Source of the DNA: Ophioderma brevispina
Taxonomy: Eukaryota > Echinodermata > Ophiuroidea > Amphilepidida > Ophiodermatidae
Reading direction: 5' to 3'
NCBI GenBank assembly: GCA_023653785.1
Contig: JAMKCH010072585.1
Coordinates: forward strand, 1-64,000
Length of the DNA stretch: 64,000 nt
The notes below the pieces were generated by a model. The model saw nothing but the letters and a program-made list of their open reading frames with translations, was not told the DNA's origin and did not search any database. The position numbers were made by a program, and so were the translations under genes. Shown one piece after another: positions 40,480-52,800 of this stretch; positions within the stretch are counted from its first letter, which is position 1; each line of letters starts with the position of its first letter.

Positions 40480-40752
40480 GGCTGTTGCCACATTGAATGT
40501 GCTTGGCTTCCGTTGTCTGACGGGGGTCTGAATGAAAATTATGTCTGACTGTATTATATGCAGCCATGACAAATTTACAACCCTTGTAAAGTAATCATAA
40601 ATGGAACCACTCTCCCCTTTTTTCTTTTATCCATTTCTCTCCCTCATTTTTCTCTACCCCTCCCCTTTCTCTCTCTCTCTCTTTCTCTCTCTCTCGCTCT
40701 CTCTCTCATATTTTACCCCCTCTATATGATCGTAAATTCGGACTGCACTTAC

Positions 40753-40845
40753 AAGCTCAATGATGCTTCCTTGTAGGTTTCGTTAAAATATTCCAGGGTT
40801 AATCTCTGATCAAATTTCAGCTGTATCATATCCTCTTCTCTGAAT
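40753..40845 (-). CDS. Thioredoxin-like gene, exon 6: end of domain 2
   Basis: A 93-nt phase 2-2 exon with acceptor ATCCTCTAG and donor TT|GTAAGT, 337 bases after exon 5. Joined to exon 5 it gives NLPSVYLFREEDMIQLKFDQ and continues with LTLEYFNETYKEASLS, fitting the last strands and helix of the domain. Only one frame is open. Confidence 0.8.
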
Positions 40846-43800
40846 CTAGAGGATTAAGAAAACATTGAGTACATAGATGAGGATAAGACGTTTTCATTTG
40901 TTTTATTTACAGCTGAGATATTGCGTCTATTCGTCTATCTCGGAAAGCCATCTCGCCGATGGACACCGCCCTTTTCGTAAGTCAATGATTTTGCAGGAAA
41001 TTATACAAAAAAATTAAACTGGTCTCTAACATCACTAATAGGATGTGTTATTAACGTGTGAAGATAACTGGATTTTCTTGTAAATTAAGGCGGTATTATT
41101 ATTATTGATATTATAATTATTATATTTTGATGTGTCTGGTTCAAGGTATAATGTTTTCATAATTCTATTCAGCTTTACTTACAAATATACACTGGGTAGG
41201 TTCTTCTTATCTTTTAACTTTGCCAATAAACCGGGATTTTTAGTCGTGTCAACCACACCAACATTCACTATTCCTTTTAATCTGAAAAACAAATCATATT
41301 GACATTATCAATACATTATATACCTCGCATTGTACTTTTAAAAGCACAGAACACAAAAGCATGAACCTTTACCGGGGTTGAGCTCTTATTAATAATCGAT
41401 ACATTGTTGTTATCTTTTCACACTTATGTCATCGATGTTGTTCACAATAAAACTGTTTCAAATGCTATCCTTCGTCTTTATTATTTTATTTAGATTTTAT
41501 TCAATTCAGTTCTGGTTCGTCAGATAAATTTATGTTCGTCTAGCTGAAAATAAGCTGTATTATTAACAGGACAAATTTGGGGTTTTTTTCAGAAAATTTA
41601 TAATTTCGTTGATATTTGCTATCTTCAGTAGATAGCAATGAACTGAAGTAAAACTAAATGACTGGGCATCCTGGTTATAGTAGATTTCTAATAGATAACA
41701 GATAAGTAGTAAATGTTTAAGTTCTAGATAAAGTAGTGCATTATCATTTTGAGACGTCATCGATGTAGGCTATGTCTAATTTACGGGAGACGGTATGACA
41801 AATTTCCTCAAATACTTAATTTTTTCACTATAATTTGGTGGGTTGTTTCTACATTAAAGCAGTTATATGCACACACGTATCCCTGATTTATGAGTTAAAA
41901 AAAATGCATTTCCACATTTTTCGATTCTCTCGCAATATCGCTGCTAATCCCTTTAAGGGAACCCTTTATTGTTCTTTACATAACCTATGAAGGTTCCATA
42001 TAGAGGACAACTTTAGAACAATTTTAGAAACATGTTTAAATACTGAAGTTGTTTAGAGTATTGGTCAACATGTTTAAAAAGTAATAGTAAGAATGCGTTT
42101 ATTTGCTAAACAGGGATTTTGGAGTGCAGCATATAAGCAGATGAAGTAGTGAAGTATCGGTAGTAGATAGATGAGGTAGCGAAGTATCAGTAGTAAATGT
42201 CATATGAAGTAGTGAAATATCGGTAGTAGATAACAGATGAAGAAGTGAAGTATCGGTAGTAAATGTCATATGAAGTAGTGAAGTATCGGTAGTAGATAAC
42301 AGATGGAGTAGTGAAGTATCAGTAGTAGATAACAGATGTATCAGTAGTAAATGTCATATGAAGTGGTGAAATATCAGCAGTAGATGAAGTAGTGAAGTGT
42401 CAGCAGTACATAGTAGATGAAGTAGTGGAATTTGCAGTAAATAGCAGGCGAAGTAGTGAAGTATCAGATCAGTAGAAGTGTCAGCAGTATACAGGAGATG
42501 TAGTGAAATATCAACAGTAGATATTAGATGAAGGAGTGAAATATCAGCAGTAGATAACAGATGAAGTAGTGAAGTATCAACAGTAGATAGCAGACGAAGT
42601 TGTGGAGTATCAGCAGTAGTTAAGTATCAACAGTAGATAGTAGATGAAGTAGGGGAGTATCGGTAGTGAATAGCAGATGAAGTAGTGAAATATGAGTAGA
42701 TGGCAGATGAAGTACTGTAGTATCAGCAATAGATAGTAGATGAGTGAAATATTACAAGTGAATTATCAGCAGTAGTTAGCAGAAGTAGACTATCAAAAGT
42801 AGATAGCACTTGAAGTAGTTAAGTATCAACAGTAGATAACGGATAAAGCAGTCTAATATCCGCTGTAGATAGCAGATGAAGTAGTGAAATAGCAGTAAAT
42901 AGCAGATGAAGTAGTGAAGTATCGGATCAGCAGTAGATAGCAGATGAAGTAGTGAAATATCCGCAGTAGATAGCAGATGAAGTAGTAAAATAGCAGTAGC
43001 AGAAATATCCGCGGTAGATAGCAGATGAAGTAGTAAAATATAAGCAGTAGAAAGCAGATGAAGTAGTGAAGTAGCAGTGAAAAGCAGACGAAATAGTGAA
43101 GTATCAGGTCATCAGTAGCTAGCAGATGAAGTAGTGAAGTGTCAGATCAGCAGTGAATAGCAGATGAAGTAGTCTTCTTCTTAGCGTATCCACAAGTCAT
43201 TGGTAATGGCTTGTGGTGGTGTCAGGATTTATTCAACTTAGTAAGCTGATCCGGGCCGCGTGTATTCATGATACGGACGCTCCTGACATGGCCCATAGTA
43301 GTAAAATAGCAGATGTAGTGATGTATTGGATCAGCAATAGATAGCAGATGAAGTCGGAGAGTATCAGCAGCAGATGAAGAAGTGAAATATCATGAGTAGA
43401 TGGCGGATGAAGTACTGCAGTATCAGCAATAGTTGACGAAGTAGTGAAATATTAGCAGTAAATAACAGGTGAATAAGTTAATTATCAGCAGTAGAGAGCA
43501 GTAGTAGACTATCTAGAAGTAGACAGCACTTGAAGTAGTTAAGTATCAACAGTAGATAACAGATAAAGCAGTCAGATGTCCGCAGTAGATAGCAGATGAA
43601 GTAGTGAAATATCCGCAGTAGATAGCAGATGAAGTAGTGAAATAGTATACAAATATTGAATGCCTATTGCGTGGAATAGTAAATATATATCACAATGTCA
43701 AATTATGAATTTTCTATTTCACGAGGCGAAGCCGAGTGAAATGGAACATTCCAAATTTGACAGAGTGATATATTTTTACTATTCCACAAACATAGACATT

Positions 43801-46800
43801 CAATAATTTTCTGCCGTTGAATATACTTACTATTCAATGGCTCAATCGGTATATAACAGTAAATAGCAGATGAAGTAGTGATGTATCGGATCAGCAGTAG
43901 ATAGCAGATGAAGTCGAAGAGTATCAGCAGCAGATGAAGAAGTGAAGTATCAGCAGTAGATAGCAGATAAAGTAGTGAAGTATCAGCAGTAGATAGCAGA
44001 TGAAGTAGTGAAGTATCAGCAGTAGATTGCAGATGAAGTAGTGGAGTATCAGCAGTAGATAGCAGATGAAGTAATGGAATATCAGCAACAGATAGCAGAT
44101 GAAGTAATGAAGTATCAGCAGTAGATAGTAGATGAAGTAGTGACACATCAACGGTAAATAAAAGATGATGTAGTGAAGTATCAACAATAGATAGCAGATG
44201 AAGTAGTCATTTAGTGAAACATCAGTAGTACAGAGTGGTCCAAAAAAAGGTTTACACTTTTTCGTTTGCAAATTTCTAAAAAGTGGGTACACATATCAAA
44301 ATAGTTTGAAGATATTTATTAACTACAATATCTTGTTGGAACCTGGTGAAAACGGCGTTGAAAACAAAGCTGAAATGACAAAATGACCGCCATCTAGAGA
44401 AAAAAGATCAAAAACCACTTTGCACACACGTAAGTCTATGGCACGGTGTTGGCGGTCACGAATTATATCCATGATTGATACCCACAATGAACAACGCACC
44501 CCGTCATGGGACTTGGTATTTATTAATAACCACAACGGTAAGAATTAAGGCATCTCAAATTATTTCAAGTTTCTCTTATAAATTTAAAAATAAAACGGCT
44601 GCAATATTTCTTCTTTATGATCTTGTCCCAAACCATGCAAACATTGAAAATGTACAAGCAGAGTCTTGATCAGTATTGACAAGAAAAACATGCAAGTCTC
44701 ATTCAATTCAAAATTTTCCCCCAAATGAAATCAACTTAATTATTATGTAAATGGATATTTCAAGTTCAGTTTCAGGGTTGAGATATTCTTTCATTCATTT
44801 TCAAACTGTTAAACATTCCGCACAAACTCAAGGGTGGTCAGAAGTTTGTTACGTGAGTAGGCATACAGTTCACGCAATGGTATTGATTATACTGTTAACC
44901 ATCACGATTTCCCATAGACTTACGTGTGTGCAAAGTGGGTTTTGACCATTTTTCTCTACACGGTCGCCATTTTGTTATTTGAGCTTTGTTTTCAATGCCG
45001 TTTTCACCAGGTGCTAACAAGATATTGTAGTTAATAAATATCATAAAAAACCTTGTGATATGTCCACCCACTTTTGAGAAATTTGCAGACATAAAAGTGT
45101 AAACCTTTTTTTGGACCACACTGTAGATAACAGATGAAGTAATGGGGTATCAGCAGTAGATAGCAGATAAAGTAGTGAAGTATCAGCAGTAGATAGCAGA
45201 TAAAGTAGTGAAGTATCAGCAGCAGATAGCAGATGAAGTAGGGGGATTATCAACAGTAGATAGATGATGTAGTGAGGTATCAGGAGTATATAGCAGAAGT
45301 ATTGAAATATCAGAAGTAGATGGCAGATGAAGTAGTGAAATGTCAGTAGTAGATAACAGATGAAGTAGTGAAGTATCAGTAGTAGAGAGCAAATGACGTA
45401 GTGGAGTATCAGTAGTAATTAGCAGATGAAGTAGTGAAGTATCGGTAGTAGATAACAGACGAAGTAGTGAAGTATCAGCATTAGATTGCAGATGAAGTAG
45501 TGGAGTATCAGCAGTAGATAACAGATGAAGTTGTGAATTATCAGCAGTAGATAGCAGATGAAGTAGTGAAATATCCGCAGTAGATAGCTGATGAAGTAGT
45601 GAAATAGCAGTAAATAACAGATGAAGTAGTGATGTATCGGATCAGCAGTAGATAGCAGATGAAGTCGAAGAGTATCAGCAGCAGATGAAGAAGTGAAGTA
45701 TCAGCAGTAGATAACAGATGAAGTACTGAAATGTCAGCAGTAGATAGCAGATGAAGTAGTGAAGTATCAGCAGCAGATAGCAGATGAAGTAGGGGGTATC
45801 AACAGTAGATAGATGATGTAGTGAGGTATCAGGAGTATATAGCAGAAGTAGTGAAATATCAGAAGTAGATGGCAGATGAAGTAGTGAAATAGCTGTAGAT
45901 AGCAGATGAAGTAGTGAAATAGCTGTAGATAGCAGATGAAGTAGTGAAGTATCGGGAGTAGATAACAGAATGAAGTAGTGAAGTATAAGTAGTAGATAAC
46001 AGATGAAGTAGTGAAGTATCATAACATTACATAACATACATGACTTATATTTTGAAAGGCGCCTTTTCGCATAGATACAAAGCGCCTTTATGAGTAATAC
46101 ATGTACGACTGAAAGAGGTGAGTTTTGAACATTGACTTAAACTTTTCAACAGTACTGGCACTACGAATGGTGATAGGAATTTGGTATCGGTAGTAGATAA
46201 CAGATGAAGAAGTGAAGTATCGGTAGTAAATGTCATATGAAGTAGTGAAGTATCGGTAGTAGATAACAGGTGAAGTAGTGAAGTATCAGTAGTAGATAGC
46301 AGATGACGTAGTGAAGTATAAGTAGTAGATAACAGACGAAGTAGTGAAGTAGTAAAGTATCGGTAGTAGATAGCAGATGAGGTAGCGAAGTATCAGTAGT
46401 AAATGTCATATGAAGTAGTGCAATATCGGTAGTAGATAACAGATGAAGAAGTGAAGTATCGGTAGTAAATGTCATATGAAGTAGTGAAGTATCGGTAGTA
46501 GATAACAAATGAAGGAGTGAAGTATCGGTAGTAGATAACAGACGAAGTAGTGAAGTATCGGTAGTAGATAACAGATGAAGTAGTGAAGTATCAGTAGTAG
46601 ATAACAGATGAAGAAGTGAAGTATCAGTAGTAGATAGCAGATGACGTAGTGGAGTATCGGTAGTAGATAGCAGATGAAGTAGCGAAGTATCAGCAGTAGA
46701 TAGCAGATGAAGTAGTGAAGTATCAGCAGTAGATAGTAGATGAAGTAACGGAGTATCAGCAGTAGATAGCAGATGAAGTAGTCGAGTATCAGCAGTAGAT

Positions 46801-49800
46801 AGTAGATGAAGTGGTGGAGTATCAGCAGTAGATAACAGATGAAGTAGTGGAGTATCAGCAGTAGATAGCAGATGAAGTAACGGAGTATCAGCAGTAGATT
46901 ACAGATGAAGTTGTGAATTATCAGCAGTAGATAGCAGATGAAATTGTGAAGTATCAATAGTATAGCATATAAAGTATTGGAAGTATCAGTAGTTGTTGGC
47001 AGATGATATTGGGAAGTACCAGAAGCAGAAAAAGATGACGTAGTGGAATATCAGCAGTAGACGACAAAGGAAAAAAACAACTATAGTGACGTATCAGCAG
47101 AAGATATCGGACATAGTGGACAGTATTTGAAGTATTAGATAGCATTATTAGGAAATCATCAGCAGTAGTGACAGTTGGAGTAAGATAAAGTATTGATATG
47201 GTATCACAGTATACCCCGGTATAACTCTCGTAGATGCAGTAAATACAATAGGGAATGTTTAAACATTTGGACACCAGCATACGATATTGAATTGCTGCGT
47301 AGTCTCGAATGCTGTTATTTTTATACTTACCTGGTTGCTAAGTTTCTGTTAAATCTTGAGGATCCTCCAACAATGTATGTTATGAGGATCGCAACTGTAA
47401 TAGGATAGCACAACGATATTTTGTTGTATAATTATAAAAAACGTCCTATATGAAGTGTTGCTGTTGCTGGGTGTATGTTTGCTCTATTTGTAAAACTATT
47501 TATAATTGCTAGTCTATTTTTGATCAATATCACCGAGGAATATTGGAACTGATTACTTAATAAACCATCTATAGTTTAATATATGATTGAGGACTTTATG
47601 GCATTATTTTTCAGCTCTAATTAAATATTGTGGCGTCTACTGTTGTTTTATTTTTCCTGGTGGTTACATTCAATAGCGCATATAAAAATGACAAATCAAA
47701 AAAGGGAATCTGAAGTTTTTTTTTTAAAAAATCGAAAAAAATCATATAATCTTCTTTTTAACATATCTGTTACGAGTTTAACTATCCTAACATATCCTTC
47801 AAAGTATAGTAATAGCTTATGTTTGTTTTCACTGTAAATTGCGCGTGTGGCATAATTCACTACTTTTTCATGGGGAAAGATTCCTACGGGGGGGGGGGCG
47901 TTGCCCCCCCTCATGGTTAACGCCACTGTTAAGGGTGGTTGTTCCGATTGATGTGTTTTGTGTTCTCTACTTGATGGCGAGCCTGGCACTTGCACATACC
48001 CCCATCAAGTACCGGGGAAAACAAACGTGCAGTTTTGATGGAAGCAATAATGCATTTCAAAGCCCTATTCAATACTGGTAATAAAAGTGTTTTAACCACT
48101 AAAACGAAAACGGCGTTTTTTTGTTTATATCTTGGGAATGAAATGGATTCGAGGGCTCAAATTTCAGGACGACAATGAAGAAAAATACTGCCGTTCATCT
48201 GATATCAAACCGATACTACTTCGGGTAAATTCAGGGGGTCCCAATAACGATCGGAACAACCCATTTAACATGAAAAAAATATCAGCCAAGTAAACTTGCG
48301 TGATCACCTAGCAAGATGGCAGTATGGACATGACCTCAGATGACATTTTGACCTTGTCTGACCCTCGACATCATCCACGTATGAATGAAACCCGTATTAC
48401 CCCTTACCAATCTGTTTTCTCTGGTTTTCTTTTTTTCACACGAGAAACAAATTTTATTTTTCATATTTTACCTATAAAACATACAATATAGTAACAGCAC
48501 ATAAATACTCATTTTGAAAGTATAATCTACATCAAATATTTTCTTCTGCTAAAGTCCATTAAATATGCCCATCGTTTATAAAATTTGCCCATTTTATTAA
48601 ATCAAAATCAATTCATTGCAATTGCCTCGTCATCATTAACTCCAAAAAGTAAATCACTGTTGTTTCCATGTAAAATTAACACGTCTTTTTTCTCTTATCC
48701 ATTTTTTATTTACCCTTTTCCAAAAAGCATTAGTTATTCGCAGTTGCAAAACATATGTAACGATTTCCTCTTAATCTAGCGAATGCGCACAGACTGCTTT
48801 CTTGCGAATTTTAAATAGAAAGAATTTGTGCCTAGTGTTCTATGGGTTAGTCGGAATTGGAACCATCTTAGCTTCGTGTCATTGTGCAGATAAAATGTGT
48901 TACAAAGATATTGTTCCATCTTGATGTTCATATTAAAATATGAGTTTGTTTTCTCATTTCGGTAAAACAATTTACGAATAACATTTTTTTCTTTGAGATC
49001 AAGAGATCATAATTCCGCCCCTTGAACCGTTTTGTTCTTTCAGAAGGCGCAAATGGAATGGTATTGTGGGATGCTACAATGGTATCTCCAGTATTATTAA
49101 GTACATCGGAGAATGATTTTCTGATTGTGTCTAAAGTCTGGGGTTTATATCCGACTTCAACTTATTGAAGAAGACCTGAAAATGAAAACCTACCAAAACC
49201 CATAACCAAACTGGAACATGCGGACATGCGCGCTATCGCAAACCTCCCTACTGCTTTTCAAACCAGGAGGATAAAAATTAACATCAAGATTGGGAATGGA
49301 TGAAGCAGTGGAAATTGTGGTATCGTTTATATATAAAAGTATAATTTGGATAGTCAGTCAGTTGTCTAAAGAATCAGGCTTTAGGGGACTTAATTGGTTT
49401 CATTCGATTCCCGCTTTTTTGCAAACATTCATTTTGGCTTTTTTGGGTTGAAAACCAGTGATACGAAATCTGGTAAAACATGATGCGCCTCAATACGTGT
49501 GAGTGCCCCACCAACTACCTACAGGGGCCTGGACTCATGGGATTTTGGAAAATAAATTTAGTTGGATGGTAATTTAAACAACGACTTACAACAATACAAC
49601 CCACTGTGTGGTTTTATCATTTGTTACTTTCACGTGACGATCGAAATTCTTATCGGTTAACTCGACAGCTGCCCTCTTGCTATGCTTTTCAACCCAGCTC
49701 TGAACACCTGTTGCTGTTAATGGACCTATAAAACAAAACGGTAATTCCAGTTTCAAATGGATCGTTAGCAATCGATGATCATCTGTAATTAAAGTAATTA

Positions 49801-52800
49801 GTTTCCAAACAAATCCGAGTTTTGGAATAAATTATTGTATGGTTACATTGAATTATCACATAGAAAAGAGTGTTAATTATTTAGCAGTGAAACATGGATT
49901 TTTTTTGGTTAAAATACACTGTCGTGACCAAACGAAGTTCCAAAACGAGTTGTTAGTTCACATCGTCAAGATATAATGCACTAATATGATAATGCAATAA
50001 TTTTTTTCAACAGTGAAATGTTATTAGCACACAAGTAAGATTCCTACAGCGACACACATACCAGCTTATTTTTGCGAATTTCATACTTTTAACCGGAAAT
50101 TTTAACATCCAAATTGAATCCAATATGTACAAATTATAAACGTATCTAGAATTTGGAAATTATTACGATAAAAATATAGCTCTCCTTTCCTTCTTATTTT
50201 TCTATATGCACTCATCCGTGACTTTTGATCCTCCTCTGTGACAACTTCGCAGTATGTCACTGAAAGTGTTTCTGTTGTAAATTGTTTTAGGTCATAATAT
50301 ACTGTATTATTATTTATATCAGGCTTCCGAGTGGTGCAAAGAAATCTTTGTATTGTAAAGTTTTGGTAAAAGTCCCCGGATGTAATACAATATTCTTTTT
50401 AATATTGTATCGCATCCGGGCATTTTAGTGAGAACGCCATTACTGACCATTATTGAAACACTGCTCGTTCGCCAGTTGGACTACAGCACTGTCAGCGCAA
50501 GGTTTGGTTTGAGTCAGCCTGATATTTAAATAATAATAATAATATTGAATGGCTTTTGTTCGTATGATACAAGAATATATTGCACTCGCTAGATAAATAT
50601 TGTACTCGTCTTCGACTCGTACAATATTTTTCTAGCTCGTGCAATATATTCTTGTATCATACTCAAGCCATTCAATATTATATAATTACTCTATTTCCCA
50701 GATTATGAGTGGAAGCTAAAAGTAACTGTGTCTGGAGGAATTAAGCAATAATCTGGGCGCTATCCTTAACTTACCATCATATAATATCGGCATGTTATGT
50801 CTGTAGTACAATATCGCAGGATATTCATCGTGCTGGAATTGAAAGTCCTCTAGGAGTTGCTTATCAGTGATTAAGAAGGTTTCTATCCTTTGTTTGGTGT
50901 CATGGAAATAGTGAAGTACCAGACGGTAATCCTCATAGAAAGCCTGACATTTGTCGCATCCAAGGTTGCCTGGTAGTATTTAAGAAAAATGTAACATATT
51001 AAATGAGGAGTAGTGTTTTAAAGCTACTCAACACACAGCCTAAGTGTGCCCAAAACAACTAACCACACTTGAATCTTCGTAAATATACATGTACCGTTAG
51101 TAAATGCTTGTAATTTTTACAGATTTGTTAGAGTTTCTTTTGTCTCTAACTCAAATTTCGCATCCAGCCTCCGAGACGTCCACAAGGCAAAAGCTTTCAA
51201 ACGACTTCATCTCGCCGGACTTGAAGATAAATGCTATCGTCAATATTTTTCTGATGCCCTTGACAAACGCCTTGAAGACCTTCCACTTCTGGAAATATCG
51301 TAGCTGACTGGACAGCATTCAGGCGTGAGACATATGCAACATCACAAGAAATACTCGGCTGTACTACCCGCAAACACCAAGACTGGTTTGACGAAAATGG
51401 CAAAGAAATCCAATCTCTCTTAGATGAGAAGCATCTTCGTCATAAGGAATATCTATGTAACTCCAAATCCTCAGCGAAGAAAGCAGCTTTTGTGATGTTC
51501 GCAGACAGGTCCAGTTGAGGCTTAGAAAAATGAAAGACACCTGGTTGAAGAACAAAAGCAGAGAAATCCAAACATATGCTGATACCTCAAATTTTAAAGT
51601 AGTACAATGCAATCAAAGCAGTTTATGGACCACAGATATCAGGTACATCACCAATCTTAAGTGCAGATGGAAACAACACACCACGCATAGGAAATTCTTG
51701 ACAGATGGGCAGAGCACTTCCAAAACGTGCTTAATCGACCGTCCACTATAAATGAGGAAGCTAGAGAACAGTTACCCCAGGTGGAAGTAAACACTTCTCT
51801 CTCTGATCCACCTACCTTGTATGAAACTGAACAGGCCATCGGTCTGCTATCAAATGGCAAAGCTCCAGGACCAGCAACTGAAGTATACAAAGCAGAAGGT
51901 CATATTCTGGTTGAGAAACTCACCGAGCTCTTCAAGTCTATGCGGGTCAGTGTCTATGGAATTTAAAGATGCTTCCATAATAAATCCATCTGTACAAGAG
52001 GAAAGGAAACAGGCAGTCGTGTGATAATCACAGAGGCATATCTTTGCTGTCAATTGATGGCAAAATCCTTGAAAGAATTATCCTGAACCGTCTCATCTGT
52101 CAACTTGAGCAGGAAGATCTTCTACCTGAGAGTCAGAGTTAACAACAGGATCGCTAAAGCCAGTGCTGCCTTTGGTCGCCTTTGCGGCAAGGTATGGGAA
52201 AGAGATGGTATCACACTTGACACCAGCTCAAAGTGTACCAAGCCATTGTTATGCCAACTTTACTTTATGGCTGCGAAACTTGGACTGTCTACCAATGACA
52301 TGCCAGATCTCTAATCGCTTCCATCTAAACTGCTTGAGGAAGGTTCTCAGGATTAGGTGGCAAGACAATATTCCAGACACAGAAGTTCTCACTCGCTCCA
52401 ACATGAGTATCTCACCATATGGCCAGAATGGAGGATTCTCGTATTCCGAAACAGATCTTCTTTAGTGAACTACAGTCTGGGAAACGGTCACGTGGTGTTC
52501 CTAAGAAACGCTACAAAGACACTTTGAAAGCTTCTCTCAAGTGCTTTGATGTTGATCCAGAGAACCGGGAAATGCAAGCTCAGCAAACGTGACTCTGCAT
52601 GGCATACAATTTACTAATGGTGCAGTTACCTTTGAGGCTAAACGCACCCAACAAGCAGAGTTGAAAAGACAGCAAAGAAAGTCCAGAACTGCTAATAGCA
52701 CAACAACAACAACTGCTAACTCCTCATTCAGTGTTATCTGTTCAGTGAGTCACCAATCTTTCCGTGGCAAAATTGGTCTTTTTAGTCACATGCGTACTCA

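Larger units (their letters stand above)
42120..47170. repeat. 33-bp minisatellite array B, inside intron 4
   Basis: Same unit as arrays A1 and A2, with many variants (GGTAGTAGATAACAGATGAA, GTAAATGTCATATGAA). Higher-order order is visible: segments near 43,370, 43,920 and 45,660 share the block GTCGAAGAGTATCAGCAGCAGATGAAG or close to it. Four unrelated sequences interrupt it (43174-43295, 43652-43857, 44231-45123, 46021-46182). The minus-strand frames of up to 161 residues (SLLHLLSTADT or HYFICYLLLIL repeats) are by-products. Confidence 0.92.

Noticed and set aside
44475..44669. 64-residue frame inside the mariner-type element, possible transposase
   Set aside because: Too short and without a DDE/D pattern; the element is non-autonomous.
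43703..46957. Long minus-strand frames with SLLHLLSTADT and HYFICYLLLIL repeats, up to 161 residues
   Set aside because: They are translations of the 33-bp minisatellite, whose length is a multiple of three; several frames are open at once and no signals accompany them.
49186..49240. Alternative exon between exons 3 and 4 of the thioredoxin-like gene
   Set aside because: A donor-like site exists, but the encoded residues do not fit the fold and exon 4 at 47331-47394 connects better.
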